From Prolixibacteraceae bacterium (GTDB lineage Bacteria; Bacteroidota; Bacteroidia; Bacteroidales; Prolixibacteraceae): a DNA stretch of 64,000 nucleotides. Below the pieces are notes generated by a model, which had not been told where the DNA came from, did no database searches, and saw only the letters and a program-made list of their open reading frames with translations. The stretch's first letter is position 1; each line of letters begins with the position of its first letter. Shown piece by piece: positions 17,777 to 27,343 of the stretch. Made by a program: the position numbers and the translations under genes. The stretch spans positions 310,001 through 374,000 of the forward strand of contig CP082230.1 of NCBI GenBank assembly GCA_019856515.1, read 5' to 3'.

Positions 17777-17798
17777 TGTTTAAGTTTAACGATACAAT

Positions 17799-18416
17799 TT
17801 ATCTCGAGAGAAAATTCTTTAGTTCTTTAGCTGTTATAATTAGTTGACTCAGTGGTTGGTTCTCTTCGATATATTCAATGAAATTGTGTTTTAATCCCAT
17901 CTTCTGATAGTAATATTCCTGTTGTTCTCTGTTTCTTTGTTCTTCAACTGTGACCGTTAACCTTTCACGACTGTTTAGTGCAGGGATTTTTATACAACAA
18001 GAGTCATGAACCATCCGATTATTTCCTGCTAAGAATAAGTTTATCCCACATCCGTAAACAATCCCATCTTTAGGAATTACTGTGTTCATATTTAAAACTC
18101 TAATCATATTGCCGAGTATAATGCTTTGATTTTGATCAAAGCTACCTGGAATGGTGTCAAGAATAAGTGTTTTTGCTTTGGGGAATTTCTTGATGGCACA
18201 TTTGAAATCCGAGACTGAATTGTAGTATATGTAACCTTTCGCTGTTAATGTGTCTCTATTTTTGCCTTTGGGTTTAAATGTTAGACCTTGGTTTAAGAGT
18301 CTACATGTAACAAATTGACCTGTTTTGGTATGAATGAAGTAGTTTGGAGATTCAGATATGGATATTAGACATATGATAATCGCTCCCCATAGATATAGAA
18401 TAATTTTTTTATTCAT
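17799..18416 (-). CDS. Membrane-anchored ClpP/crotonase-like protein lacking the serine
   Basis: A 205-residue protein with one N-terminal membrane segment or signal anchor (residues 5-21). The rest resembles small secreted ClpP-fold proteins (COG3904 type): 'AKTLILDTIPGSFDQNQSIILGNMIR' matches the strand-PGG-helix unit, and 'VIPKDGIVYGCGINLFLAGNNRMVHD' the nucleophile elbow. The catalytic Ser expected near residue 122 is Gly, although a His follows at 137. It may be an inactive binding homologue. Several Cys (39, 73, 123, 140, 141) suggest an extracytoplasmic or redox setting. The family assignment is by pattern only and tentative. No operon partner is seen. Confidence 0.5.
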   Translation of the reverse strand: MNKKIILYLWGAIIICLISISESPNYFIHTKTGQFVTCRLLNQGLTFKPKGKNRDTLTAKGYIYYNSVSDFKCAIKKFPKAKTLILDTIPGSFDQNQSIILGNMIRVLNMNTVIPKDGIVYGCGINLFLAGNNRMVHDSCCIKIPALNSRERLTVTVEEQRNREQQEYYYQKMGLKHNFIEYIEENQPLSQLIITAKELKNFLSR

Positions 18417-18575
18417 AGTACGTTTTTGATTTTACAGTATTGGTAACTTGAAGGGGAGCGATAATTACATTGGTTTATTACTTATTGTTTGATATTATGA
18501 TAATTTTAATCGGTTAAATAGTGAAAGTTGAATATGTGAAATAAACATTCTATTTTTCATTTTTATAGTTAATTC

Positions 18576-19820
18576 TTATTGTGTTACTTTATTTTTTATT
18601 CCAATTTCAAAGTCGTGTAACTCTTTTCGTATAAAGATTTGATCTGAGGAGGCGATACCGATGCAAAAATGTTCTTTGGTATATGATAGAGTGAAAATAA
18701 GTCCATAGTACTCCTGAAGTGGATAATTAAATGCACCATTACGAATAAGATCCGGATTCTGTAAGAGCTTGTCCGATTTGCCATGGTTACTAATATAACA
18801 GTGATGTTTCTTGCTTAATTTAACAAATGGAGAAAGCAGCTCTTTGTCTTTTTTATTCTTTGTCAGAATCGTTGAAAGGAGGTAAGATGCTTTAATATAG
18901 TTCGGTGATTTATATTTATGTATCGTTTGGTGAATGGTTTCCATTTTTTTTGAAAGATTCATGTGTTTATCTACTTCTATGGAAATGCTATTCACTGCAT
19001 TTCCGAAAAGATCAAGTTTTTTGTTTCTTATGTTTTGTGGAATGGAGATAATGCATTGATGTGCCGTTAAATGACCCTTCATTTCTATTAATTGCTCAGA
19101 AATAAGAGCTACTAACTTCGTATTGTTCGAGTAATCTTGAGACTCTGCTCCTAGTTTTTCCCTACGGATATAAAAGGAGTGGTAGTTTACTTTTGTAGAA
19201 GCCTTTGTATAAATCTTTTCTATAGACTTCTCTTTTTTAGAGAATTTCATGCTACGAATAAGATGTTTTGCAAGGCAGAAAGGAAAATTAACCTTCTTGA
19301 GGATTGTTTTGTGGCTAAGAGAGTCTAAGATTTCTGCATCACTCACATCATAAGGTGGTGATTCGACCTGTTTTTCGTCAATAATATTCCATAATTGTTC
19401 AGTCAGAGCTAAAGCAGAATGCCCATCATAGTAGATATGATTATGTAAAAAGAGTAATGTGCTTTGACTCTTTGTGGTAATGTGTACTAGAATTAATGGG
19501 GCTTCATTAGAGCTTGAAATATATTCATTGACCTGCATAGATAAAAAATGCTGAATACTTTCATCCATACTCTCTTTGGATGGTTTTAATTCATGATAAA
19601 ATGATGAAAACTTATGATCATTATACATATAATCATCATCTATGATCTTAAGTTTCTTGTTTAGTTTTGGGTAATGACTATATATTTGCTTAAGTGCTTC
19701 TTGTAATTTGGATCCATCAAGGTTGTTCTTGTAATGCCAGTATTGATAAAAATACTGATATGAGTCTCTCTTGTTGATTTCAAATTTGATTTTGTCTAGA
19801 AAATTGATTTTCATTTTCAT
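18576..19820 (-). CDS. Condensation-fold acyltransferase-like protein
   Basis: A 414-residue soluble protein whose layout fits the chloramphenicol-acetyltransferase/condensation superfamily. It has an HxHxxxDG active-site motif (HNHIYYDG, His126, His128, Asp132) at the end of the first lobe, and a C-terminal 'LDLFGNAVNSISIEVD' that matches the bridge segment near DFGWG in this fold. It could acylate an alcohol or amine, as do wax-ester or alcohol acetyltransferases and free-standing condensation enzymes. No peptide-synthetase or carrier-protein gene is nearby, so the acyl donor and acceptor are unknown. It is monocistronic, minus strand, with no signal peptide. Confidence 0.6.
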   Translation of the reverse strand: MKMKINFLDKIKFEINKRDSYQYFYQYWHYKNNLDGSKLQEALKQIYSHYPKLNKKLKIIDDDYMYNDHKFSSFYHELKPSKESMDESIQHFLSMQVNEYISSSNEAPLILVHITTKSQSTLLFLHNHIYYDGHSALALTEQLWNIIDEKQVESPPYDVSDAEILDSLSHKTILKKVNFPFCLAKHLIRSMKFSKKEKSIEKIYTKASTKVNYHSFYIRREKLGAESQDYSNNTKLVALISEQLIEMKGHLTAHQCIISIPQNIRNKKLDLFGNAVNSISIEVDKHMNLSKKMETIHQTIHKYKSPNYIKASYLLSTILTKNKKDKELLSPFVKLSKKHHCYISNHGKSDKLLQNPDLIRNGAFNYPLQEYYGLIFTLSYTKEHFCIGIASSDQIFIRKELHDFEIGIKNKVTQ

Positions 19821-20054
19821 TTAGTTTATATTGTTCAATTGATATAAACTAAATATCGTTAAAATATGTTTTATGGAGATGTGTTATTTATCTTAAGTTA
19901 ACTTATTGGTGTGTTATTGATGATTTATTTCGAATCTCGTTCTATTTGGGTCATAAAAAGAGTATGATATTCTTATAAAGATATAAGGATGAAGTTTAAG
20001 TCGAAGTAGAACAAGAAACTTTCGATATGTCAGTTAACTACTTTGTGCTAATAA

Positions 20055-20094
20055 AAAAGAATCAATGAAAAGATATTATTTCATTGATTCTTTT
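20055..20094. terminator. Bidirectional terminator downstream of the GH84 gene
   Basis: A perfect 16-bp inverted repeat (AAAAGAATCAATGAAA and its complement, 20079-20094) with an 8-base loop, 46 bases past the GH84 stop. A and T runs on both sides allow termination in either direction. The rest of 19821-20140 shows no gene. Confidence 0.75.
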
Positions 20095-20140
20095 CAATAT
20101 AATTTAAAGAGAAGATCGTTCTTTGCTCTAAATTATGGAT

Positions 20141-22966
20141 TTATAGTATCTCTACAATATTAATTACTCGATTCGATTGGTTTATTAATTTACATTTGAT
20201 TATTTCTTCAACTTGAGGAATTCTGTATAACTTCTCATTTATGTTATGTCGTAATATTTCTCCATTATTTCTAGTTAACTCTATTTTAAGACCATCAGTG
20301 TTGTCTTTAAATAAAATATAACCATGTTCTTTTACCCGTTTCGTAATCGTAATTTCATTTTTTGGTTTTAATGGGTATGCTGTTTGGAAATCTCTATCAT
20401 AAAGACGATTTTCAATATCTATAGCATGATTAAATACCAAATTAAATTTTAAGAGTCTTACAGGCTCGGATTTATTGGTTTTATTTTGAATAACCAATCT
20501 TTTAATTGAACGATCTATTTTAAAAGAGCCATTAATAATCCCTGTCTTTAGTACAATTTTTTTGTTGTCTTTATCTGTGACATAACACTCTAATTGATTA
20601 TACTGCTCTCCAAGATCAAGGTTCAGTTCTTTTATGTTTTCGTTTCTCAAGAAAGAGAGAATGATTTTTTGATTTGGGTTAATAGTAGTAATTTCGAGTT
20701 TTTTATTAAAACTAAGACTATTTTGATCCATATTAAATGGCATATTTCTAAATGGACGACTTGAATATATTAATGTAGCGTATGGTTCGTTACGGTTGAT
20801 AAAAATATCATGAATCTTCACCCAATTACCTTTTCCTTTTGTTGGATTATATTTCGAAACATATCTGATATAACGAGCTTGTAAAGGATGGTCATTTCCA
20901 GTAAAGTGAATAATAGGTCCAGAATATTTTTGGTTTGATAGTAACTTCCATGATTTTCCATCGTTTGAGTACTCTAGTACTCCTTCTTTGATATGATCTC
21001 TTGAGCTAGATTGATATATATCGATAGAATGTATTGGCGTTGGATTCATTAAGTCAACACCAATATAATCCCCTTCTTTTATAGGCTTTTTAAATGTATA
21101 GCTTGTGTTTATGTCTTCATCAAATACATTATTAGAATTAGCTCCAATGGTAGTATAGCCAAATAACTTTGGTTCTTTTACTTCATTGCCTGTTATTTTT
21201 GAAATGAATTCTAGCTTTTGTTTTTTATCCGTAGTTTTTAAAAATGGCTGTAGAACACTACTACCTACTTCAACACCACGACCAAGGTTTTCCGTTTGAC
21301 TTATTGAGGCTATTCGATCTTTTATTTTTGATGTCGTAAGCAAAAGTTGCCAAGCCTGTTTTAGATTTCCGTCGTTTAGATATTTTTGTTGATCTAGTAA
21401 GTTTATTCCAAGGTAACCAGCCCATTTAAACTGATGTAACCAAGGTGTAATTTCACGTTTTAGATCAGTATCATCTAGTCGAAGTAAAATATTCTCCGCT
21501 GATATAATCATTTGTTGAAATTGCTCTCTCAATGCTTCTAAGTTATGACTATCTATTAGTTTTTTAAATTCTATGGATTCTTTTCCAGTTTTCCATCCCC
21601 AAGATGCGTTCGCATCAACATTAAAGTCTGCGAAAAACTTGTATTCGTCAGCTACTTCGGGTAATAAGGTTTCAATCGATCTATTCCATGATTTAATGGG
21701 ATCGAACGCTTTTACATTCCATGCATATTCAGATGCACTGAATAACGATATTTCTGATGCCGTTGCATATTCCATTGGATTCGCAACAAAACCATTCATA
21801 CCATTTGCACCTTTACTGGTTAATCCATAGCATGGGCCGAGAAGAAGATTGTGCGTACAGTAATCACTTACAGGATAGTTCCACCATATATAAGCATTAC
21901 GATTAATTCTTTTTCGTACCCAATCAAGTGTCGATTTAGTAATATGTCCAACCACTGCATCTCCTGTCCACATTACCTGAACCGATTCATTCATGTCATC
22001 TCCTAAGATACTTAGATATCCTGTATCGCTAGGATCAGCCCACTGTTTTGTATATTCTGTAGGACACATAATTAGAGGTGTGAGATCGGCATGTTTTGAG
22101 TAGAATTTATCAATAAGATGGTTCAAAAGGGATGCCTGGTTTTTAGGATCGGTACCAATTCCTGAGATGTCATCAAAGAAGACTGCAAAACCTCTGACTC
22201 CAAGTTTATACATACTTTCGAATTTGTCAACCAATGCTTGTTGGTCTTTATTATCCCATTGAATATCTTTTCCTGGGTGAATTGCCCAGACAAAATCAAC
22301 GTGATTCTTTACGGCAATGGCAGTAAGTTTTTTAATTTCATTGGCCTGTTTTTCTGGATAAGGTTTTCTCCAGTTTGGTGAACTGTGATATGGGTCGTCT
22401 TTGGGGCCATAGATGTAAGTATTTAGACGGTGTTTTCCATAGAACTCTAATTGTCTTTTTCTGTCTTCAAAGCTCCATGGTGTTCCATAGAAACCTTCGA
22501 CCACTCCTCTGTGTTTAACATCAGGAAAATCAATAATCTCTATATTATTGCACTCCTGCTTTAAAAGTTGCTTAAGAGTTTGTAATCCATAGTGTACTCC
22601 TCTGTCATCAAAACCAATAAGACAAAGTTTGTTTGAGGTCATCTGTATTTTATATGCTCCAGATTTCTTAGGAACTTCCTTGCCATACTTCTTAAAGTGT
22701 TTTGATGAACTGAGTCCTATAATTATTTTAAGATCTGCTCTAGGGTTACTATTAGGAAATATAAGTTTAATTGAATTGGAGTGTTCTATAGATAATTTTG
22801 GATCACTCTTTATTTGGTATGAGCGATCAAAATCAAATTTCTTTCCATCCTTAATGTTTAGCTGTGTTATTTGTTGAGGAGTTGGAAAAATAGATGGTAT
22901 ATTCTGTGCGAAACTGGTGAAGTTTAGCAGCAATATCCATAGTAAAAGAGTTCTTCTTGTCTTCAT
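20141..22966 (-). CDS. GH84 beta-N-acetylglucosaminidase with F5/8-like domain
   Basis: 941 residues from the ATG at 22966 (signal MKTRRTLLLWILLLNFTSFA, cleaved near AQN; the upstream frame to 23026 is not needed). Domains in order: GH20b/GH84 N-terminal domain (~20-145), GH84 catalytic barrel (~147-440) starting 'HRGVVEGFYGTPWSFEDR', linker helices (~450-600), and an F5/8 type C-like binding domain (~620-750). A C-terminal beta region follows. The catalytic Asp pair is in 'VFFDDISG' (Asp265, Asp266); this family uses substrate-assisted catalysis on the 2-acetamido group. It removes terminal GlcNAc from glycoproteins or hyaluronan-type chains in the periplasm or outside. Close homologues are known as O-GlcNAcase-like enzymes of gut Bacteroides. 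Confidence 0.88.
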   Translation of the reverse strand: MKTRRTLLLWILLLNFTSFAQNIPSIFPTPQQITQLNIKDGKKFDFDRSYQIKSDPKLSIEHSNSIKLIFPNSNPRADLKIIIGLSSSKHFKKYGKEVPKKSGAYKIQMTSNKLCLIGFDDRGVHYGLQTLKQLLKQECNNIEIIDFPDVKHRGVVEGFYGTPWSFEDRKRQLEFYGKHRLNTYIYGPKDDPYHSSPNWRKPYPEKQANEIKKLTAIAVKNHVDFVWAIHPGKDIQWDNKDQQALVDKFESMYKLGVRGFAVFFDDISGIGTDPKNQASLLNHLIDKFYSKHADLTPLIMCPTEYTKQWADPSDTGYLSILGDDMNESVQVMWTGDAVVGHITKSTLDWVRKRINRNAYIWWNYPVSDYCTHNLLLGPCYGLTSKGANGMNGFVANPMEYATASEISLFSASEYAWNVKAFDPIKSWNRSIETLLPEVADEYKFFADFNVDANASWGWKTGKESIEFKKLIDSHNLEALREQFQQMIISAENILLRLDDTDLKREITPWLHQFKWAGYLGINLLDQQKYLNDGNLKQAWQLLLTTSKIKDRIASISQTENLGRGVEVGSSVLQPFLKTTDKKQKLEFISKITGNEVKEPKLFGYTTIGANSNNVFDEDINTSYTFKKPIKEGDYIGVDLMNPTPIHSIDIYQSSSRDHIKEGVLEYSNDGKSWKLLSNQKYSGPIIHFTGNDHPLQARYIRYVSKYNPTKGKGNWVKIHDIFINRNEPYATLIYSSRPFRNMPFNMDQNSLSFNKKLEITTINPNQKIILSFLRNENIKELNLDLGEQYNQLECYVTDKDNKKIVLKTGIINGSFKIDRSIKRLVIQNKTNKSEPVRLLKFNLVFNHAIDIENRLYDRDFQTAYPLKPKNEITITKRVKEHGYILFKDNTDGLKIELTRNNGEILRHNINEKLYRIPQVEEIIKCKLINQSNRVINIVEIL

Positions 22967-23165
22967 AATAATCACTTTTTCTATTAGTTGTATGTAATTT
23001 TCAGTGTTTTGCTTATGAAAGTACAAAAAGATTCCAAGATAGTTTGTGCGAAATTCTGGTTAGGTAATAATTTAGGTTTTTTTTATAGAATAATTTCCGT
23101 AGCAGAACTGCTTGTTTTTACTCATTGGAGATCTCAAATTTATAGGATGATCATAGTTGTTTGAA

Positions 23166-24037
23166 TTAATCATTCTGAGTTCCATGAATAATTGAAGTTG
23201 TGCTATTAATCCAAGAGTTTATCTCAATATTTTGAATATAAGCGTTGTTCTGTTGTATCATAACTTGGAAGATATAATTAGTATTGCTTGTCAAATCAAT
23301 AGGAGGAATAGGAATTTTAAATATATCTCCATTTTGATAGCTTATTGTAAGGGTACCATGTGTATACCTATTCATTGGTGGAACAAGAGCAGAAAAAGAG
23401 GTTCTATTATTTTTATTGAGGTTAATTTTGTCTTTTGTATTATTGTCGATGTATAGTTTGAAAGATGTAGATACATTGGATATTGAAACTGATTGGACCT
23501 TAGAGTTGGTCAATGATTTTTTTATATCTACAGTGACTTTATTTAAGAGTGGTTTAAAATATAATGGTATTGGAAGCTTATTGTTCCTTTTGTCAAAATC
23601 TTCAACTTTTGCATACAATACATTCTCTTGAGGCATAATATTTTGATTTAATAAGATAGAAAATGCCAATAGAGAATCATTAATTAATTTGTTTATCGGT
23701 TAGTATTCCAGTATGGTGAATATGCATATATTGTAATTATTGGTCTATGTTCTGGCCAATATGTTTTTTCTCAGGCATAAATAAGTGATGCCTATCTGAA
23801 ATGTATTTTTGATTTTTTTGAAATAAAACATTGATGGATCCTGTAAGCATTCTTCCATTGTTGGAGTAGACTCCTATTGCTGTTCCTTCATTAAAAAAAA
23901 CTCCAGAATTAGAGTTTATGTGATTGTCTTCGATATGAGTGGATATGTACAATGGTTCCTTTATCGTTGTGTAATCAGTATTAACAAGAAGACAAAATGA
24001 TAATATTTGTTAGGATTAAAGAGATCTTTATCATCAT
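23166..24037 (-). pseudogene. Frameshifted fimbrillin-type lipoprotein
   Basis: Three adjoining fragments on the minus strand make up one decayed fimbrillin-like gene. An ATG at 24037 gives a lipoprotein signal ending in L-S-S-C, then a stop directly after the Cys. One base on, the frame reads through 'GTAIGVYSNNGRM' (23737-23990). A shift near 23747 gives the family's 'WPEH...IYAYSPYWN' core, and another shift leads into 'AFSILLNQNIMPQENVLYAK' and the C-terminal half (23166-23669). The same blocks occur in order in the intact neighbour at 24106-25053 (IGIYSS, VYWPTN, FFAYHPY, SVALNQNIG, DLVYAK). At least three frame changes make it non-functional, unless the shifts are sequencing errors. Confidence 0.75.
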
Positions 24038-24064
24038 GGTTCTGTGTTGTTTCTATTAAAGAGG

Positions 24065-24096
24065 GAGTCTAAGAACAGAATTATGTTCTTAGACTC
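24065..24096. terminator. Terminator between the fimbrillin genes
   Basis: A perfect 13-bp inverted repeat (GAGTCTAAGAACA and its complement) with a 6-base loop, directly after the stop of the intact fimbrillin gene. It separates that gene from the decayed copy downstream, which may thus have had its own promoter. Confidence 0.75.
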
Positions 24097-24105
24097 TTGT
24101 AATGG

Positions 24106-25053
24106 TTAATTTGTAGATGTTGCATTGACATCTTGAGAATCTTCTGACCACCAATATCCAACAGTAACGGGTGAAACTGAAATAACTTTTTTATCCAAGA
24201 AAACATTATATTTATAACTGTAACCACCTTGAAAGGTAGTAGATGGAAGTGATGCAATAAAACTATTGCCATCATTACGATATACAGCTATTTCAACATC
24301 TGTAGCTTCATCAATCGGAGGGATGATTGATGTGAAATTTTGTCCGGCATCAAAGAGATCCAATCGAATATTAACTTTGGGTTGTGATGGTATTGTTAGA
24401 TCTCCAGAAGCTAAATTTAGCTCCACATTTTTGTAAACATTATTGATTACAACACTGTCGATTTGATTTGTAATGAGTGTCTCTGTTCCACTAAATAGTT
24501 GTACTGCTACCCTGCATAGCTTGTGTTCAAATGAAAGAGGAATATCAGCTCCAGATGTTACACCTAATGATTTTGCATATACTAAATCATAATCAAAAGC
24601 AGAATTCCCTATGTTTTGGTTTAAAGCCACAGAAAAGCTTAACGTTGTTGTTCCAGCATCTACTCCTCCTTCTTTATATGGATGATAGGCAAAGAAATTT
24701 AAAGAACTGATGTTCGTTGGCCAATAAACCGGAGTCTCTCCTTCAGATAGTGAAATATTATCACTTGCATCAGAGGTGTAACTGATATTCTCGAAATAAT
24801 TTCCTGAGGCAGCTAAGGTTGCTGTAGATGAATAGATGCCTATTTTGTCATCGTTGTTGAAACTAATACCATAAAATGCTGTTTTACGTTTCGTTACATC
24901 GATTGATTCTAGTGATTTAATAGATGTTGTAAACGTGACTTGCTTTTTATCCATTAGATTGTTACTGTCATGATTCACATCATTACTACATGATGTGAAT
25001 AGAATTATCATGAATCCTATGGTGAATATTTGAATGGTGATAGTTGTTTTCAT
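24106..25053 (-). CDS. Fimbrillin-family lipoprotein (Mfa-like)
   Basis: A 315-residue lipoprotein (lipobox LFTSC, Cys22) of the Bacteroidota fimbrillin family (PF13149 type). Family blocks are visible: 'DDKIGIYSSTATL' near 72, 'GETPVYWPTNISSLNFFAYHPY' near 105 and 'DLVYAKSLGVTSGADIPLSFEHKLCRVAVQLF' near 158, then a C-terminal donor-strand-like domain. Such proteins are exported, lipidated and either assembled into type V pili or displayed at the surface. No usher-like or anchor gene is next to it. A decayed second copy lies directly downstream. The adjacency to GH84 and sulfatase genes may be chance. Confidence 0.78.
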   Translation of the reverse strand: MKTTITIQIFTIGFMIILFTSCSNDVNHDSNNLMDKKQVTFTTSIKSLESIDVTKRKTAFYGISFNNDDKIGIYSSTATLAASGNYFENISYTSDASDNISLSEGETPVYWPTNISSLNFFAYHPYKEGGVDAGTTTLSFSVALNQNIGNSAFDYDLVYAKSLGVTSGADIPLSFEHKLCRVAVQLFSGTETLITNQIDSVVINNVYKNVELNLASGDLTIPSQPKVNIRLDLFDAGQNFTSIIPPIDEATDVEIAVYRNDGNSFIASLPSTTFQGGYSYKYNVFLDKKVISVSPVTVGYWWSEDSQDVNATSTN

Positions 25054-25714
25054 AATATCTAAGTGTTGAGGGTTTTATATTGCTTCTTAACACATTATTC
25101 GAATGAATGTTTTTGTTAATTGTTATCGCTATTAATTTCTTTGGTCATCCTCGAGTGTTATCTGGTTGGTGATATTAGAAAAATACTTAGATAGACATGA
25201 TTCTTGTGAATATCTTAGAGTCGAAAAATGTATTTGAAGATGTTTTAGAGTTTAATAATATGATTTATACCGTTTTTGTGCTCTATTAATGACTGTATTG
25301 TAACTATTATTAATTGAATCATATCATTGAAAGAAATAATGATTGAATAGTGAAAAAATGACATTGTATATTTTTTCAAGCTAGAGTTGTGATAATATTA
25401 GACTTTGTCATATTATTATCGATATTAAGTGTTTTATTATTAGGTTGTTGTTGTTTTTGTGTCATGTTTTTTTGTTGTGTTTATTCCTTAAGGACAGTGA
25501 TACAATAGTTGCAAATAATGATAGAGAATATATCATAAATGGAGATGGAGAGTGATTGATTGTTTATGGTGTTCAAATGGTTACTCCATTGTTACGAATT
25601 GTGATGTTCGTTTTATAAGCTAACCTCTAATAGCTATATTTTAGCAATCATCAATGTTGTGGTGACGTCGCCTAATTATTTATACATTGAATTTCACACT
25701 CTCAATTTTTTTTA
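25054..25714. other. Divergent intergenic region, no gene seen
   Basis: 661 AT-rich bases between the fimbrillin gene (minus) and the sulfatase gene (plus). It must hold both promoters, but no box pair could be placed with confidence. No coding frame with signal or family likeness was found, and no repeat. Confidence 0.5.
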
Positions 25715-27283
25715 ATGGATTTATTTAATAATGTACAGCGAAAATTACTTTTAGGTATGGCTTCTGTTGGGATTCTTGCTCCAACTACAGTGGTAGCCTC
25801 TGAAAGAGATGATTCGAAAACGAATTTCGTCGTTATTATGTGTGACGATGTGAGTTTCGATATGTTTGGGTGTTATGGCAACGCAAAAACGCATACTCCC
25901 AATATTGATAAATTAGCCTCTGAAGGAGTCGTGTTTAGTACTGCATGGAATTCAGCCATATGTAGCCCTGCGAGAGCGGAGATCTTGACTGGATGTTATG
26001 GTACAACAACAGGTTCTTATTATAATGCTTTTGCAATACCAGAAGGGAATAACCGGAAAAATACAAATAAGATTTTTCATAATCACCCAACTTTTTCTAA
26101 GATACTACAGGACCAAGGGTATAAGACAGCAGTCGCAGGTAAATGGCATATCGGTGGTGCGGAACATCAAGATGAAGCATGTGCTGGTTTTGATACTTAC
26201 TGTATGTGGGAAGGAGTTCAAACTTATAAAGAGATTACAAATAAGACATGGAGTGGCGGAACAGAAACTCCAGCTATGGTCACCAATTCAAAAAGTGTAA
26301 AATCAGCACGTTATTGGCATCCATGTATTATCCAAGACCATAAAGAGGTTGAGACAAATTCTACTGATTTTGGCCCCGATATTTTCTGTAAATTTATTTG
26401 TGATTTTATTGATACTTCCTCAAAGAGTAGCTCCCCGTTTTTAGCATATTATCCAATGACATTGCCTCATGGTCCCTATGTCGAAACACCTCTGAGAACG
26501 AAGAGTGGAAGTAATCATCCTAACAAAGGTTCAAAGATGCCTAATGATCAGAGATTTGAGGAGATGATTGATTATATTGATATTCTTGTTGGTCGTATTT
26601 ATGAAACTCTTGAGAGAAATAATCAAATTGATAATACAGTAATCATCTTTACTGCGGACAATGGAACTGCAGTAACTGCAAAATCGAGGGGAGTTGAACG
26701 TGCCGTTCATGTGCCGTATATTGTTTGTGGTAAGGGGATCAAGAAAAGAGGTATGACACATGAAATATGTGATGCAACTGATATTCTTCCAACCATCATT
26801 GGTTTATCAGAAAATGATTACCCTAAAAACTTTTCCTGTGATGGTGTTGATATGACCCCTTTCTTAACTGGACAGAGTGATACACATAAGGATGTGATTA
26901 TGGCATGCTCTGCTTCAACACAAATGCTTCGAACTAGAGATCACCTTTTGGAAGTTGTTGATCCAATATTGGGGGTGCCCAATGGTCGTTATTATTATTG
27001 TGGACAACATAATAATGGCAAAGGTTATGAGAGAGCGGAAGATAGAAAGGGCTCTCAAAAGACACTTCAGATGTTTAAAGATCTATTACAGAATAAATAT
27101 GTTGGACTCAAGAAGAATCATCCTTATTTAAAAACAAAAAGAGGAGATCGCTTTATGCGTCAATATGTTAAACCAAAGTCTGTTAAGAAGCATTTGTATA
27201 ATCATAGAGATTACCAATTTTATGATGAAAGTATTGTATTTGAAGAGTCCACAAAGTGGACACCTACTACGGTAGTAAATTAA
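25715..27283 (+). CDS. Secreted sulfatase (S1 family)
   Basis: A 522-residue type I sulfatase with an N-terminal signal (cleavage near AS-ERDD, residue 29). The metal-binding 'VVIMCDDVSFDMFGCYGN' (Asp44, Asp45) opens the domain. The modified-Cys motif is 'CSPARAEILTG' (Cys83, Pro85, Arg87), and 'IIFTADNGTAV' carries the C-terminal metal Asp/Asn. The Cys must be oxidised to formylglycine by an anaerobic sulfatase-maturing enzyme, which is not encoded in the window. It hydrolyses sulfate esters on glycans. It is followed 60 bp later by a GH29 fucosidase, which suggests sulfated fucose-bearing or GlcNAc-bearing glycans as targets. Sub-family cannot be fixed by eye. Confidence 0.88.
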   Translation: MDLFNNVQRKLLLGMASVGILAPTTVVASERDDSKTNFVVIMCDDVSFDMFGCYGNAKTHTPNIDKLASEGVVFSTAWNSAICSPARAEILTGCYGTTTGSYYNAFAIPEGNNRKNTNKIFHNHPTFSKILQDQGYKTAVAGKWHIGGAEHQDEACAGFDTYCMWEGVQTYKEITNKTWSGGTETPAMVTNSKSVKSARYWHPCIIQDHKEVETNSTDFGPDIFCKFICDFIDTSSKSSSPFLAYYPMTLPHGPYVETPLRTKSGSNHPNKGSKMPNDQRFEEMIDYIDILVGRIYETLERNNQIDNTVIIFTADNGTAVTAKSRGVERAVHVPYIVCGKGIKKRGMTHEICDATDILPTIIGLSENDYPKNFSCDGVDMTPFLTGQSDTHKDVIMACSASTQMLRTRDHLLEVVDPILGVPNGRYYYCGQHNNGKGYERAEDRKGSQKTLQMFKDLLQNKYVGLKKNHPYLKTKRGDRFMRQYVKPKSVKKHLYNHRDYQFYDESIVFEESTKWTPTTVVN

Positions 27284-27343
27284 TTATAGATGCGTGCAGC
27301 TTGTTTACCGATAAGCTGCACGTTTAATTTTAATAATTTTTGT

